Under the pieces are notes generated by a model, which saw only the letters and a program-made list of their open reading frames with translations, did not search any database and was not told the origin of the DNA. A stretch of DNA of 64,000 nucleotides from Planctomycetes bacterium syqfu. GTDB lineage: Bacteria; Planctomycetota; Phycisphaerae; Phycisphaerales; Phycisphaeraceae. The stretch lies in the NCBI GenBank assembly GCA_020974905.1, contig CP087563.1, forward strand, positions 3,844,001-3,908,000, in the 5' to 3' direction. This document shows, one piece after another, positions 34,866 through 46,400 of the stretch (its first letter is position 1; the number at the start of each line of letters is the position of its first letter). Made by a program: the position numbers and the translations under genes.

Positions 34866-35286
34866 AGCCAGTCTCAAAGGCTTCACCACAGAGGCACAGA
34901 GACACAGAGCTCAAGACAGAGTTTGTTTCTCATGTTTTCCTCTGTGACTCTGTGGCTCTGTGGTAAAAGCCACCCAAGCTCAGATACCCCAGCGGGAATC
35001 GTGTTCAGCACGGCTCCTGCTTTTTTTTTGAGCGGACCCAGTCGCAACGTCCGGATAATTCGGCTACCCAAACCCTACAACCGCTACACCCTTACCGGCT
35101 CTGAATTTACGTTTAGCAGACAGTGCGTTTTTCCCGTGTTTTGAGCCCTTTTTGCCAATTGACCAACTTTCCCAAAACCCGCTGATCACTTAAGATATCC
35201 CGTTCCCCCCGGAAGATCCCCCGGAAGTTCCCCCGGAATTTTTCCTTGGAAATTCCGAGTGGACACGGGACAGTGAAAGGTGTGAT
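34866..35286. other. Intergenic region upstream of the pfa genes
   Basis: No gene is seen in these 421 bases. They contain an 80-bp imperfect palindrome at 34885-34964 and, 47-82 bases before the pfaD start, three units of a 12-base repeat (GGAAGATCCCCC type, 35205-35240). The pfa promoter should lie between them, but I could not identify it with confidence. Confidence 0.5.
34885..34964. repeat. 80-bp imperfect palindrome
   Basis: Two 25-bp arms (34885-34909 and 34940-34964) are inverted copies with two mismatches, beginning ACCACAGAGG and ending CTCTGTGGT. It lies just after the SDR stop codon. Repeats of this type occur widely as small intergenic palindromes. Confidence 0.65.
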
Positions 35287-36929
35287 GTGACGCAGTCAAC
35301 GCAAGCGATGACAACCCGCAATGCAATGGGCACATGGTCCGGCCAGGCGTCCGACCTGGTGACCGATCCCAAGGCGATTGGCGACCTGCTTGGCCAACTC
35401 GATGTGCCGGTCTATTTGGTGATGCTCGATGGCCAACTGGCTGCGACCCCCCAAGGCCATGCCACGCTCGGTGATGATGCAGACGGCTTGCCATTGGTCG
35501 GGTTTGTCCCTGCGACATCGATGCAGCAGATGGGTGACGTGTCCTTCTGCGAAGACCACGGTCTGAAATTCGCCTATATGACCGGCGCCATGGCCAACGG
35601 CATCGCCTCCGAAGCGATGGTCATTGCTGCCGCCAAGGCAGGCATGATGGGTAGCTACGGTGCTGCAGGTCAATCGCTCCAGGCGGTCGAAGCTGCGATC
35701 GACACCATCCAAAGCGCGGTCGGTGATCTGCCTTACTGCTTTAACCTGATTCACTCACCCAACGAACCGCAACACGAAATCAACGTCGTCGAACTGTACA
35801 TCAAACGCGGCGTCACCTGTGTGGAAGCTTCGGCGTACCTTGGCATGGCATTGCCTGCTGTCCGTTACCGCACGCATGGCATTCACCGCGACAGTAGTGG
35901 CAACATCGTCACGCCCAATCGCATCATCGCCAAAGCTTCACGCACGGAAGTGGCAACGCATTGGTTTAGTCCCCCGCCGCAAAAAATGGTCGACGAACTG
36001 GTCAGCCAAGGCCATCTCACCATTGAGCAGGCTGCACTCTGCCGCGAGATTCCGATGGCTCAGGATCTCACCGCGGAAGCAGACTCCGGCGGGCATACCG
36101 ACAATCGCCCTGCGATTTCACTTTGGCCGACGATGATCGATCTGAAAAACCAGATGCAGGCCAAGTTCAACTATCAGCAAAAACTCCGCGTCGGAGCAGG
36201 CGGTGGCATCAGTACGCCAATTTCCGCAGCAGCAGCGTTGGCGATGGGGGCGGACTTCCTCGTCACCGGCTCGGTGAATCAGGCATGTGTCGAATCGGGT
36301 TCCTGTGATTATGTCCGGCAAGCACTCGCACAAGCCCAGCAAGCCGACATCACCATGGCGCCGGCAGCAGACATGTTCGAGATGGGCGTGAAACTCCAGG
36401 TCCTCAAACGCGGCACGATGTTCCCCATGCGAGCGGGCAAGTTGTATGACCTTTACAAAACATACAACAGCCTTGACGAAATTCCCGCACCCATCCGCAG
36501 CAACCTTGAAAAGACGATTTTCCTGCAACCCATTGATGATGTCTGGAATCAGACACGCGAGTTTTTCCTCAAGCGTGAACCGGCGCAAGCGCAAAAGCAG
36601 ACCGCGATCCCAAGCACAAAATGGCGTTGGTGTTCCGTTGGTATCTTGGCTTATCCAGTCGCTGGGCCAACGCGGGGGATCTCTCCCGCAAGATGGATTT
36701 CCAGATCTGGTGCGGACCTGCCATGGGTGCGTTTAACCAATGGACGACCGACACCTTTCTGGCAGACTATCAAAACCGTGACACCGTGACGGTCGGACTG
36801 AACCTGATCTACGGCGCTGCAGTAGCATCGCGTTTGACCATGTTGGCAGCCCAGGGCGTTCGCTTGGATGAATCGATCAAACAGATCAAGCCGCAGACTT
36901 CTGACGCATTGGAGGCGTATTGCAAGTGA
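35287..36929 (+). CDS. pfaD: PfaD-type trans-acting enoyl reductase (one-base frameshift)
   Basis: This FMN-dependent NPD-like TIM barrel reduces chain double bonds for the PUFA synthase. The first frame gives 35287-36597: VPATSMQQMGDVSFCEDHGL, YCFNLIHSPNEP, GVTCVEASAY and the FMN phosphate-binding GAGGGISTPIS. It would then run into unrelated residues. The true C-terminus (KMALVFRWYLGLSSRWA, then MDFQIWCGPAMGAFN) continues one frame back to a TGA at 36927, for about 547 residues in all, the family length. One extra A in the AAAA at 36593-36596 would restore a single frame. GTG 35287 follows AAGG. The stop overlaps the pfaA start (GTGA). Confidence 0.88.
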
Positions 36930-39900
36930 GTACCCCGCCCCCGGAACAATCCAAACAGAATGTCACGCCAGTCCCGCTAGCCATTGTGGGCATGGGCTGT
37001 CTGTTCCCCAAAGCTGACAACGTCGGTGCCTACTGGTCGAACATCCGCGATGGCGTTGATGCGATCACCGAAATCCCCGCGGATACGCACTGGAACCCAG
37101 CAGACTATTTTGATGATGACAAGACCGCCCCGGACAAAACCTATGCCAAGACCGGTGGCCTCATCAACAAACAATCCTTCGATCCATTGCACTACGGCAT
37201 CTCGCCCAACAACATCGAAGCGACCGACACCACGCAACTGCTGGGTATGATGGCCTGCGAACAGGCACTGCTCGATGCAGGTTACTGCACCGATAAGTCC
37301 GGCAAGGATGGTCGCGAATTTAACCGCGACCGTGCAAGTGTCATCATGGGTGTCACCGGCACACTTGAACTGGTCATCCCCCTGGGTGCTCGCCTCAGTC
37401 ATCCGCTTTGGAAAAAAGCATTGGCCGATGCAGGTGTCGATGAAGACACGGCAAAAGATGTCGTCGCACGCATCAGTGAAGGCTATGTCCCCTGGCAGGA
37501 AAATTCGTTCCCCGGTTTATTGGGCAACGTCGCTGCCGGTCGCATCGCCAATCGTTTTGATTTAGGCGGAACCAACTGCGTGGTCGATGCCGCGTGCGCC
37601 AGTTCACTGTCCGCGATGCACATGGGTGTGATGGAACTTTACACCGGTCGCTCGGACATGGTCATCACCGGTGGGCTCGACACCTTCAACGACATCTTCA
37701 TGTTCATGTGCTTCAGTAAAACACCGGCGATGAGTCCGTCGGGACATGCGCGTCCGTTCGCCAAACTTGCAGATGGCACGATTCTCGGTGAAGGCCTGGG
37801 CATCACCGTCATCAAACGTCTTGATGATGCCCAGCGTGATGGTGATCAAATCTACGCGGTCCTCAATGCCATCGGCACATCAAGCGATGGCCGCGGCAAT
37901 GCGATCTACGCTCCCAGTGATGCCGGCCAGGCCAAGTGTCTGCGTGATGCATATGACCAAGCGGGTATCACCCCGCGCGATATCGACCTCGTCGAAGCGC
38001 ATGGCACGGGCACCAAGGCTGGTGATGCCACCGAAATCAAAGCCATCACCGAAGTCTACTCCCAAGCCAGTGACGATAACTCGTGGGCGGCAATCGGTTC
38101 GGTCAAATCCATGATCGGTCACACCAAGGCTGCTGCTGGCAGTGCAGGTTTCATCAAGGCTGCCATGGCATTACATCACAAGGTGCTCCCGCCAACGATC
38201 AAGGTCGATGAACCAGCGGACATTCTCAAGCCGTATTCATCACCGTTTTACGTGAACACCGAAAAACGCCCGTGGGTCAGCCGCATGGATGGCAAACCCC
38301 GCCGCGCTGCGTTGTCCGCGTTTGGTTTTGGGGGCAGCAATTATCACGCAGTCTTGCAAGAGTATCCGCAGACCGCCAAGCCCATCGACTGGGATGGCAA
38401 AGTGTTGATCATCGCGCTTTGCGGTGATGATGCCAACACCATTGGTAAACAACTTGATGCACTGGATGCTAACGCCGATTGGAACAACCTGCGAACCGTT
38501 GCAGCCGAATCACGTAAGACATTCGACCGTCAAGCCAACGCACGTTTGATCCTCGTGATTCAGCAAGATCAAACCGACCTTGCCAAGTTGGTCAAGTCCG
38601 CCAAGACGCAGTTGGCCACCGACAAGAAGCAGTGGCAGACGCCCGATGGTGCTTTCTTTGGTAGTGGTCAACAAGCTGGCAAACTCGCTGTCCTCTTCCC
38701 CGGGCAAGGTGCTCAGTACACCGGTATGCTCCGCGACCTGGCCTGCCAATTCCCGCAGATGTTAAACGCCCTGGACTTGGGGAACGCCACCTTCGGCCAA
38801 ACCAAGCCCAACGAAAAACTCAGCGACCTGATCTACCCCATCCCTGTTTTTACGGATGAAGACAAAGCCGCCCAAGCCGCCAAACTCGGTGACACACGCA
38901 ACACGCAGCCGGCACTTGGCGCAGTCTCACTCGGTGCATGGCAGGTGTTACAACACTTTGACATCACCGCAAACTTCACCGCTGGACACAGCTTCGGCGA
39001 ACTCGTTGCCCTGCATGCAGCAGGCCGGATCTCTGCCAGCGACTTGATGAAGCTCGCCCTGGTCCGCGGGCAATTGATGTCGCAAACAAGCGAATCAGAA
39101 AGTAAAGGTTCGATGATGGCGGTCATGCTTGACAAGGCATCCGTCGAAGCGTTCCTTGCTGAACATAAACTTGATGGTCTGATCGTTGCCAACCACAATT
39201 CACCGCAACAGGTTGTGCTCTCGGGGCCGGTGGATCAAATTGACCAAGCCCAGAAACTGTTCAAAGCTCAGAAGACCCGCTGCAAGAAGTTGGCGGTTTC
39301 ATCGGCATTTCACAGTAGCTTTGTCAGTGATGCTGCAAAGCCGTTCGCCCAGGCATTGGCGGAAGTCGACTTTACCAACACGGATATAAAAGTCTTTGCC
39401 AACACCACAGCCGATAGCTATCCCGACGATGTGAACACCTGTCGCGATCTCTTAGCCAATCAGTTGGCCAAGCCGGTTCGCTTTGTGGAGCAGATTGAAA
39501 ACCTGCACAAAGCAGGCGCTCGCACCTTCATCGAAGTCGGCCCCAACCGTCACCTGGCGGGGATGGTCAGCAGTATTCTCGATGGCAAGGATCATGCGCT
39601 CTTCACACTCGATAACTCTGCAGGCCGCAAGTCCGGTCAACTTGATCTGGCGATGTTGCTTGCTGGCATTGCAAGCAGTGGGCATCACGTCCAACTCACC
39701 GCATGGGACAGCCAGTGGCTTGATGATGTCGCCAAGCAACCCAAACGCAAGAAGGGTTTCACGGTTCCCGTCTGTGGTGCCAACGCCAAACCCAAGCCGT
39801 CGAATCGCAAGTCCGTCGCCCCCAAGCCCAAAGCACAGCCGACCGCTGCACCGCAACCGACAAGTGCATCGACACCGCCCCAAAACACTGAAAAACAAGC

Positions 39901-42900
39901 TCTATCTCAACCCCTCAACACCACGAGGTCTAACAACGTGACACAACAACCCCAACCGCAAAACAGCCAGGCAGCACCTGTCAATTCGCAGGCCATGGCA
40001 TTTGCTCAGCAGAGTATTCTCGCGCTGCAGCAACTCCAGCAACAGACCGCTGCCCTGCATCACCAGTACCTGCTGGGCCAGGAAGCCAATCAGCGCACCA
40101 TCGAAACGCTGATCAATCAGCAAATGCAGCTGATGTCTCAACCCGGTACGCAAATTCCTGTGGCACCAATGCCGAACATGCAGCAGCAACCTGTCCAACA
40201 GGTCCCGATGCCGCAGTTCCCCCCCCCCGTGCAACCGCAGCAGCCCGTGTACCAGCAGCCGCAACAACCCGTCGCCCAACAGCCTGTTGCTCAACCGGCA
40301 CCGCAGCCTGCACCGCAAGCCGCTGCACCATCACCTGCTCCAGTTGTCCAACCGACCGCACCAGCTTCTCCAGTCCAAACTTCCGGCGGCGGGGGCAACT
40401 CAAAGGCCAGCGAAGTACTGCTTGAAGTCGTTGCAGAAAAGACCGGCTATCCCACCGAGATGCTCGAACTCTCCATGTCCCTCGACGAAGACCTGGGCAT
40501 CGACTCGATCAAGCGTGTGGAAATTCTCTCATCACTCCAGGAGAAAATGCCCGAAGCGCCTGCCATCAAACCCGATGACTTAAGCTCGCTGCATACGCTT
40601 CAGCAGATTGTCGATTTCCTCGACGCCAACATCTCAAGTGATGTTTCCGACACAAAGCCGCAGGTTTCCCAACCTGCGGGTCAACCCCCGGAAGCCCCGG
40701 AAGCGACTTCATCACCAACGGCACTCTCCGGTGTCAGCGAAGTGCTCCTTGAAGTCATTGCTGAGAAGACCGGCTATCCCACCGAGATGCTCGAACTTTC
40801 CATGTCCCTCGACGAAGACCTGGGCATCGACTCGATCAAGCGTGTGGAAATTCTCTCATCGCTTCAAGAGAAAATGCCCGAGGCGCCGCCGATCAAACCC
40901 GACGACTTATCGAGCTTGCAAACCTTGCAACAGATTGTCGATTTCCTGGAGAAAAACGGCCCTTTTGTGACCGCGCCGTCGCAGCAGCTCATTGATGCTG
41001 ATGCTGTGATGGCGCTTGATCAGAGCGTTGCAACCCCCAACATTCCTTTTAACTTCAAACTCGATCGTCACATCCTTGCGACCACCGAGCTTGATGCTTC
41101 GTCCCAATCACCATTGACTTTGCCCAAGGGGCAGACCGTTGTCATTGCAGACGATGGCACGGACCTGCCCGAAGAAATTGCCATGCAGTTGGCTGAACAT
41201 GATCTGCAAAGCGCAATCGTCGGCCCGCATGATGAATTGCCAGATCACACAACCGTGTGTGGCTTGATTCTCATGCTCCCGGAAACGGCAGACACACAGG
41301 AAGTCATCGACGCCTTTACATTGATGCAACAACTCGGCCCTGCACTCAAACACTCGGTCGATCAAAACGGCAGCGCCCTGCTTGCCTGCATCACCCGACT
41401 GGATGGCAAGCTGGGACTTGGCGGTGGCGCGATCCATTCGCCCATTACCGCATCGCTTGCAGGCATGGTCAAAACCGCGTCCCACGAATGGTCATCTGTC
41501 ACCTGTCGTATCATCGACATGGATGACAAAACCTCCGCAGACAACATCGCAAACCAACTGCTTAGCACCGGTCCAACGGAAGTGGGTATCAGTTCAGATC
41601 AACTTGTTCAGACGCAATTGATCGCCGAGTCGATTGATAACAAGCTTTCGGAAAAACTGCCTCTCAAAGCAGAAGACACCGTCATCGTCACGGGTGGCGC
41701 ACGTGGCGTGACTGCGGAAGTGGCCACCGCGATTGCACGCATTTACAAGTGTCGTTTGCTTCTGGTGGGTCGAAGCCCGATTCCTGAAAGTGAACCGGCA
41801 TGGTTGCGTGACGCGAAGACCGAAGCCGAAATTAAAAAAGCGATCGTTGCCAATGCGACTTCGCGCTTGATGCCCAAGGACGTTCAGGTGCGGTATCAGA
41901 AAGTCGCTGCCAACCGACAGATCGTTGAAACCCTCGGTCGCATCGAGCAAGCCGGTGGCAAGGCAACGTACGCGACCGCCGATGTCCGTAACGCCAAGGC
42001 CATCGAAGAGATTCTCGATGCAGCCCGCACGCGCGGTCCCGTTGCTGGCATCATTCACGGTGCAGGTGTCCTCGCAGATCGTCACATCGAAGACAAAACC
42101 ACCGAGCAATTCGACATGGTGTTCGGCACGAAAGTCGAAGGCTTTAACAATCTCATGCGGGCTGCAGATCGCGATGAACTCAAAGTCATCATCAACTTCT
42201 CAAGCTCCACCGGTCGCTTCGGTCGCAAAGGTCAGATCGACTACGCTGCTGCCAACGACACGCTCAACAAGCTTGCCCAGCAGCAAAAATCGCTCCGCCC
42301 CAACTGTCGCGTGCTCAGTATTAACTGGGGACCGTGGGACGGGGGCATGGTCAATGATGATCTAAAAAAACTCTTTGCTTCCGAAGGCATCCAAGTCATT
42401 CCCCTGACCGATGGTGCCAACTATCTGGCGCGTGAGATTGATACGCCTGTTGAGGGTCCGGTAGAAATTGTAATCCTGGGTCAAGGCAGCGATCTCTCGC
42501 TGAGTATGCCCAAGCTGGAAACAGCGACTGCCAAACCGCAAGCGGTTAAAGCAGGCAAACCCGCGATGCCGTTGCCGCCCTTGGCATTTGACCGTGTGGT
42601 GAGTGTGGAACAGTTGCCGATTCTCAAAGATCATGTGATGAACGCCAAGGCGGTGTTGCCTGCCGCATTGATGTTGGAGTATCTCGGTGCTGCTGCCATT
42701 GCGGAGAACCCGGGCATGTCCATGATTGGCGTTGCCGATTTCACCGTGTTTAAAGGTATTATTGTTGATCGCAATGAAGCACTGACGCTGCATGTCCACG
42801 CGGACTTTGCGCAAGCGGATGGTGATGTCAACAAAGCCGTCACCGAAATTCGCAGCGGTGATGACAGCAGGATCCTTCACGCCCGCGCGACGATCCTGCT

Positions 42901-43438
42901 TGGTCAACTCACCCATGCACCTGCAGCATCAGACTTGTCACAACCGCAGATGCCTTACCCGTTGACCGGTGACAAAATTTACACGACGCCCGGCCTGCTG
43001 TTTCATGGTGAACAACTCCATGCCATCGTCGGCGTGGATGCCTGTGATGATATGGGAATCAGCGGACGCTTAAGCAGTGCACCATCACCGTCACAGTGGA
43101 TCAGCCAACCCACTCGCACCACGTGGCTGACCGATCCATTGCTCATCGATGGCGTGTTCCAGTTGATGATTCTCTGGACTCAGCAGAAGCTTGATCAACC
43201 ATCACTTCCCACGAAAATCGAACGGTATGAGCAGTATGTCGACCGCCTGCCATCATCGGGTGTGAAATGTGTCTGTCGCATCGTCAAACAGACTGCCCAC
43301 GAGATCACCGTCAATGTCGAATTGCTCGACAACTTCGGCACGCTGGTTGCCACGATCACCGGTTACCACTGCATCGTCGACAGCTCATTGCGTGATGCTT
43401 TCCTCGACAACCAGTTGGGACAGAAAGTGCAGGCATAA
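36926..43438 (+). CDS. pfaA: PUFA synthase subunit PfaA: KS-AT-ACP-ACP-KR-DH
   Basis: This 2170-residue iterative synthase builds polyunsaturated acyl chains. KS: Cys224 in DAACASS, His359 in EAHGTGT, His399. AT: Ser689 in GHSFGE. A Gln/Pro-rich linker spans about 980-1160. There are two ACPs with phosphopantetheine sites Ser1194 and Ser1303 (LGIDSIKR), 109 residues apart and nearly identical. KR at about 1580-1810 has TGGARGVT and INFSSSTGRFG...YAAAN. The C-terminal hotdog DH has His1903 in LKDHVMNAKAVLPAA. GTG 36926 is chosen because it overlaps the pfaD stop and GGAGG lies 10 bases upstream. ACP modification needs a PPTase not present here. Two ACPs is few; other Pfa proteins carry about four to nine. 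Confidence 0.93.
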   Translation: MSTPPPEQSKQNVTPVPLAIVGMGCLFPKADNVGAYWSNIRDGVDAITEIPADTHWNPADYFDDDKTAPDKTYAKTGGLINKQSFDPLHYGISPNNIEATDTTQLLGMMACEQALLDAGYCTDKSGKDGREFNRDRASVIMGVTGTLELVIPLGARLSHPLWKKALADAGVDEDTAKDVVARISEGYVPWQENSFPGLLGNVAAGRIANRFDLGGTNCVVDAACASSLSAMHMGVMELYTGRSDMVITGGLDTFNDIFMFMCFSKTPAMSPSGHARPFAKLADGTILGEGLGITVIKRLDDAQRDGDQIYAVLNAIGTSSDGRGNAIYAPSDAGQAKCLRDAYDQAGITPRDIDLVEAHGTGTKAGDATEIKAITEVYSQASDDNSWAAIGSVKSMIGHTKAAAGSAGFIKAAMALHHKVLPPTIKVDEPADILKPYSSPFYVNTEKRPWVSRMDGKPRRAALSAFGFGGSNYHAVLQEYPQTAKPIDWDGKVLIIALCGDDANTIGKQLDALDANADWNNLRTVAAESRKTFDRQANARLILVIQQDQTDLAKLVKSAKTQLATDKKQWQTPDGAFFGSGQQAGKLAVLFPGQGAQYTGMLRDLACQFPQMLNALDLGNATFGQTKPNEKLSDLIYPIPVFTDEDKAAQAAKLGDTRNTQPALGAVSLGAWQVLQHFDITANFTAGHSFGELVALHAAGRISASDLMKLALVRGQLMSQTSESESKGSMMAVMLDKASVEAFLAEHKLDGLIVANHNSPQQVVLSGPVDQIDQAQKLFKAQKTRCKKLAVSSAFHSSFVSDAAKPFAQALAEVDFTNTDIKVFANTTADSYPDDVNTCRDLLANQLAKPVRFVEQIENLHKAGARTFIEVGPNRHLAGMVSSILDGKDHALFTLDNSAGRKSGQLDLAMLLAGIASSGHHVQLTAWDSQWLDDVAKQPKRKKGFTVPVCGANAKPKPSNRKSVAPKPKAQPTAAPQPTSASTPPQNTEKQALSQPLNTTRSNNVTQQPQPQNSQAAPVNSQAMAFAQQSILALQQLQQQTAALHHQYLLGQEANQRTIETLINQQMQLMSQPGTQIPVAPMPNMQQQPVQQVPMPQFPPPVQPQQPVYQQPQQPVAQQPVAQPAPQPAPQAAAPSPAPVVQPTAPASPVQTSGGGGNSKASEVLLEVVAEKTGYPTEMLELSMSLDEDLGIDSIKRVEILSSLQEKMPEAPAIKPDDLSSLHTLQQIVDFLDANISSDVSDTKPQVSQPAGQPPEAPEATSSPTALSGVSEVLLEVIAEKTGYPTEMLELSMSLDEDLGIDSIKRVEILSSLQEKMPEAPPIKPDDLSSLQTLQQIVDFLEKNGPFVTAPSQQLIDADAVMALDQSVATPNIPFNFKLDRHILATTELDASSQSPLTLPKGQTVVIADDGTDLPEEIAMQLAEHDLQSAIVGPHDELPDHTTVCGLILMLPETADTQEVIDAFTLMQQLGPALKHSVDQNGSALLACITRLDGKLGLGGGAIHSPITASLAGMVKTASHEWSSVTCRIIDMDDKTSADNIANQLLSTGPTEVGISSDQLVQTQLIAESIDNKLSEKLPLKAEDTVIVTGGARGVTAEVATAIARIYKCRLLLVGRSPIPESEPAWLRDAKTEAEIKKAIVANATSRLMPKDVQVRYQKVAANRQIVETLGRIEQAGGKATYATADVRNAKAIEEILDAARTRGPVAGIIHGAGVLADRHIEDKTTEQFDMVFGTKVEGFNNLMRAADRDELKVIINFSSSTGRFGRKGQIDYAAANDTLNKLAQQQKSLRPNCRVLSINWGPWDGGMVNDDLKKLFASEGIQVIPLTDGANYLAREIDTPVEGPVEIVILGQGSDLSLSMPKLETATAKPQAVKAGKPAMPLPPLAFDRVVSVEQLPILKDHVMNAKAVLPAALMLEYLGAAAIAENPGMSMIGVADFTVFKGIIVDRNEALTLHVHADFAQADGDVNKAVTEIRSGDDSRILHARATILLGQLTHAPAASDLSQPQMPYPLTGDKIYTTPGLLFHGEQLHAIVGVDACDDMGISGRLSSAPSPSQWISQPTRTTWLTDPLLIDGVFQLMILWTQQKLDQPSLPTKIERYEQYVDRLPSSGVKCVCRIVKQTAHEITVNVELLDNFGTLVATITGYHCIVDSSLRDAFLDNQLGQKVQA
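40411..40947 (+). repeat. Tandem ACP-coding repeat in pfaA
   Basis: Two units of about 210 bp (40411-40620 and 40738-40947) lie 327 bp apart, exactly 109 codons. They encode nearly identical ACPs and stay close at the DNA level including third positions, so I infer recent duplication or ongoing gene conversion. Such arrays expand and contract easily by recombination. Confidence 0.85.
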
Positions 43439-43440
43439 GC

Positions 43441-46400
43441 GTGACGGATCGGATTGCCATCGTTGGTATGGGTGGGATTTTTCCCGATGCACATGACCTG
43501 AATACGTTTTGGGAAAACATTCTCAATGGTCATTCTGCAGCCAAACCCGCCCCTGCAAATCGCTGGACTTTATCAGCAGATGATGCACTCTCCGAAGACA
43601 CCGCGCCCGATCGTGTCTATTCACATCGCGCCTGCTTTGTCGAACATTTCAAACTCGATTTATCGCAGTACGATCTTGATGATGAACTCGCCGACCTCAT
43701 CGCGCAATTGGATGTGATGAACCACCTGGCAATCCATGCGGGACATCAGGCGTGGCAAGACGCGCAGATGGACTCCATCGATCACAACCGCGTGGGCATC
43801 ATCATCGGTAACATTGCGCTACCCACCGACAGTGTTTCGCAACATGCCCAACAAGTCATCGGCCCGGCCTATGCAGCAGCGCTCTCCAATATCCTCGGCC
43901 ACAAACTGGATTGGCAACACACCCCCACGCACGTCCTGAATCGCTATGTCGCTGGACTCCCTGGTGGATTGCTTGCTCAAACGTTGGGGATTGGTGGTGG
44001 CGCACACACGCTTGATGCCGCATGCGCTTCATCACTCTACGCACTGAAATATGCCTGTGATGAACTGCATGCCGGACGTGCCGACGCGATGATTGCTGGC
44101 GGACTATCACGGCCGGATTGCCTGTATACGCAAATGGGTTTTAGCCAACTTCATGCACTCTCCAAAACCGGCGTGTGCGCCCCCTTCTCCGACCGTGCTG
44201 ATGGCCTGGTCGTCGGTGAAGGTGCGGGCATGTTGATCCTCAAACGTCTTGAAGACGCGATTGAACATGGCGATCACATCTATGCCACCATCGCAGGCAT
44301 TGGCTTATCCAACGATATCACGGGCAACATCATGGCTCCCGATGTCGAAGGCCAGGGACGTGCGATGCGTAAAGCCTACGAACTTGCAGGCTGGAAACCT
44401 TCCGACGTCGATCACATCGAATGTCATGGCACGGGTACGCCGGTCGGTGATAACGTCGAATTCACGAGTCTCAAAAATTTATGGTCCAACGAATCGTCAC
44501 GAGACACACGCTGTGTGATCGGTTCAGTCAAGAGTAACGTCGGACACCTGCTTACTGGCGCAGGCGGTGCTGGACTGATCAAGACACTGCTTGCCATCAA
44601 ACACAAGACACTGCCACCGACTGCGAATTTCACTTCGCCGAACCCAAAGATGGGGATTCCTGAAAGTCCGTTTGAAGTGCTCAGCCAGGCACGTTCGTGG
44701 AACACACCTGAAAATACACCGCGTAAAGCAGCGGTCAGTGCGTTTGGTTTTGGTGGCATCAATGCTCACGTGTTGCTTGAAGAATACGTCGAACCCAAGG
44801 CTGTGAGTATCACGTCTGATCTTCCGGGGGCCAAAGAGTCCGACGAGCCCATTGCGATCGTTGGCATGGCAGGTCACTTTGGACCCTACAAAAACCTCGA
44901 CGATTTGCGACGGTTGTTTATTGATGGTGAGAAACAAGCTGCGTTACCCATCGGCCAAACATGGGGTGTTGCGTTGGCCAACAAGACCGGCCATGTGATT
45001 GAGGACATTGCCATCGAGCTTGGGCGATTCCCGATCCCGCCGCTGGAGTTGCAGGACATGCTTCCTCAGCAACTGTTGATGTTGCTTGCTGCTGCCAATG
45101 CACTCAAGGATGCTGGGATTGAAGAGACCGATGCACCACGATTGGACATGGGTGTTTACATCGGCATCGGCCTTGATTTGAACACCACCAATTTCCACCT
45201 GCGTTGGGAGCTTGCCAATCAAGCTAAACGTTGGGCGGATCAGTTGGGAGTGCCTTACCCTGAGCAGTGGCTTGATGATTTGCGCGATGCGATGAATCCG
45301 CCGCTGACCGCCAACCGCACGATGGGTGCCTTGGGCGGCATCGTTGCTTCGCGCGTGGCTCGGGCGTTTAAAGTCGGTGGCCCCAGTTTCACGATCTCCA
45401 GCGAACAGACATCCACGTTGCATGCCATCACACAGGCGGTCACCTCACTGCGTCGTGGTGAGATTAATAGTGCGATTGTCGGTGCCGTCGAGCAAGGTTG
45501 TGATGTCCGACATGTTGCAACCGACAGCAGCAATACCCCCTGCTGCGATGGTGCAGGCGCGGTGATTCTCAAACGACTATCCGATGCACGAGAAGATGGT
45601 GATACCATCTATGCGGTGATCGATCAGACGTCGCGGTTTGGTGTGATTGATAGCGATACTGCGGTACCTGTAGATGCAATGGACGATCTGGGTGATCTTG
45701 GCCCTGCGACTTCCATCGCTTCGACCATCAAGGCAGCGTTGTGTTTGTATCACCGTTTTGACCTGCAAAACAAGGGATATTGGCTCGCGGACCAATCCGA
45801 AGAAGTCCGCCAATGCCTCATCGCAACCGACAGCATTGATGGCAACACCGCAAGCATCACGCTCTGTGAAGCGGACGTTTGCCCGACGGTTGAATTGGAC
45901 ATCAACGACCAAAGCACATTCGATCTCACCGATGAAGTCTCCGAAGGTAAGATTGCATTCGTCTTCCCGGGGGCCGGCAATCAGTTTGCCAACATGGGCA
46001 AAGACTTGTGTACCAGGTTCTCGCATGTCATCGAACAGATGCATGTCGAAAACGACAAACTCAAATCGCAATTCGCTTCCGGCCAATTCTGGGACGGCAC
46101 GCCGGTTTCGCAGATCAGTCACAAGGATGTGATCTTCGGGCAAGTCTGCCTGGGCACCATGATCAGCGATATCGCGTTATCGCTGGGCATCAAACCCGAT
46201 GCGATGATCGGCTACAGTCTCGGTGAGACCACGAGCATGTTCGCATCACGCAGTTGGACCACGCGTGATGAAATGCTTGAGCGCATGAACAACTCAAGCT
46301 TGTTTACCACGGACCTGGCAGGCCCCTGTGATGCAGCACGCAAGACCTGGCAGCTTGATGACGATGAACCGGTGGACTGGGTGGTCACCGTGGTACCCCG

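Noticed and set aside
35205-35240. Tandem repeat as a CRISPR or minisatellite
   Set aside because: Only three short units without spacers; more likely a regulatory or incidental periodicity.
36592-36600. Programmed -1 frameshift in pfaD
   Set aside because: The bases do not form an X-XXY-YYZ slippery heptamer, other pfaD genes are a single frame, and one missing A explains it more simply. Kept as a question, not a claim.
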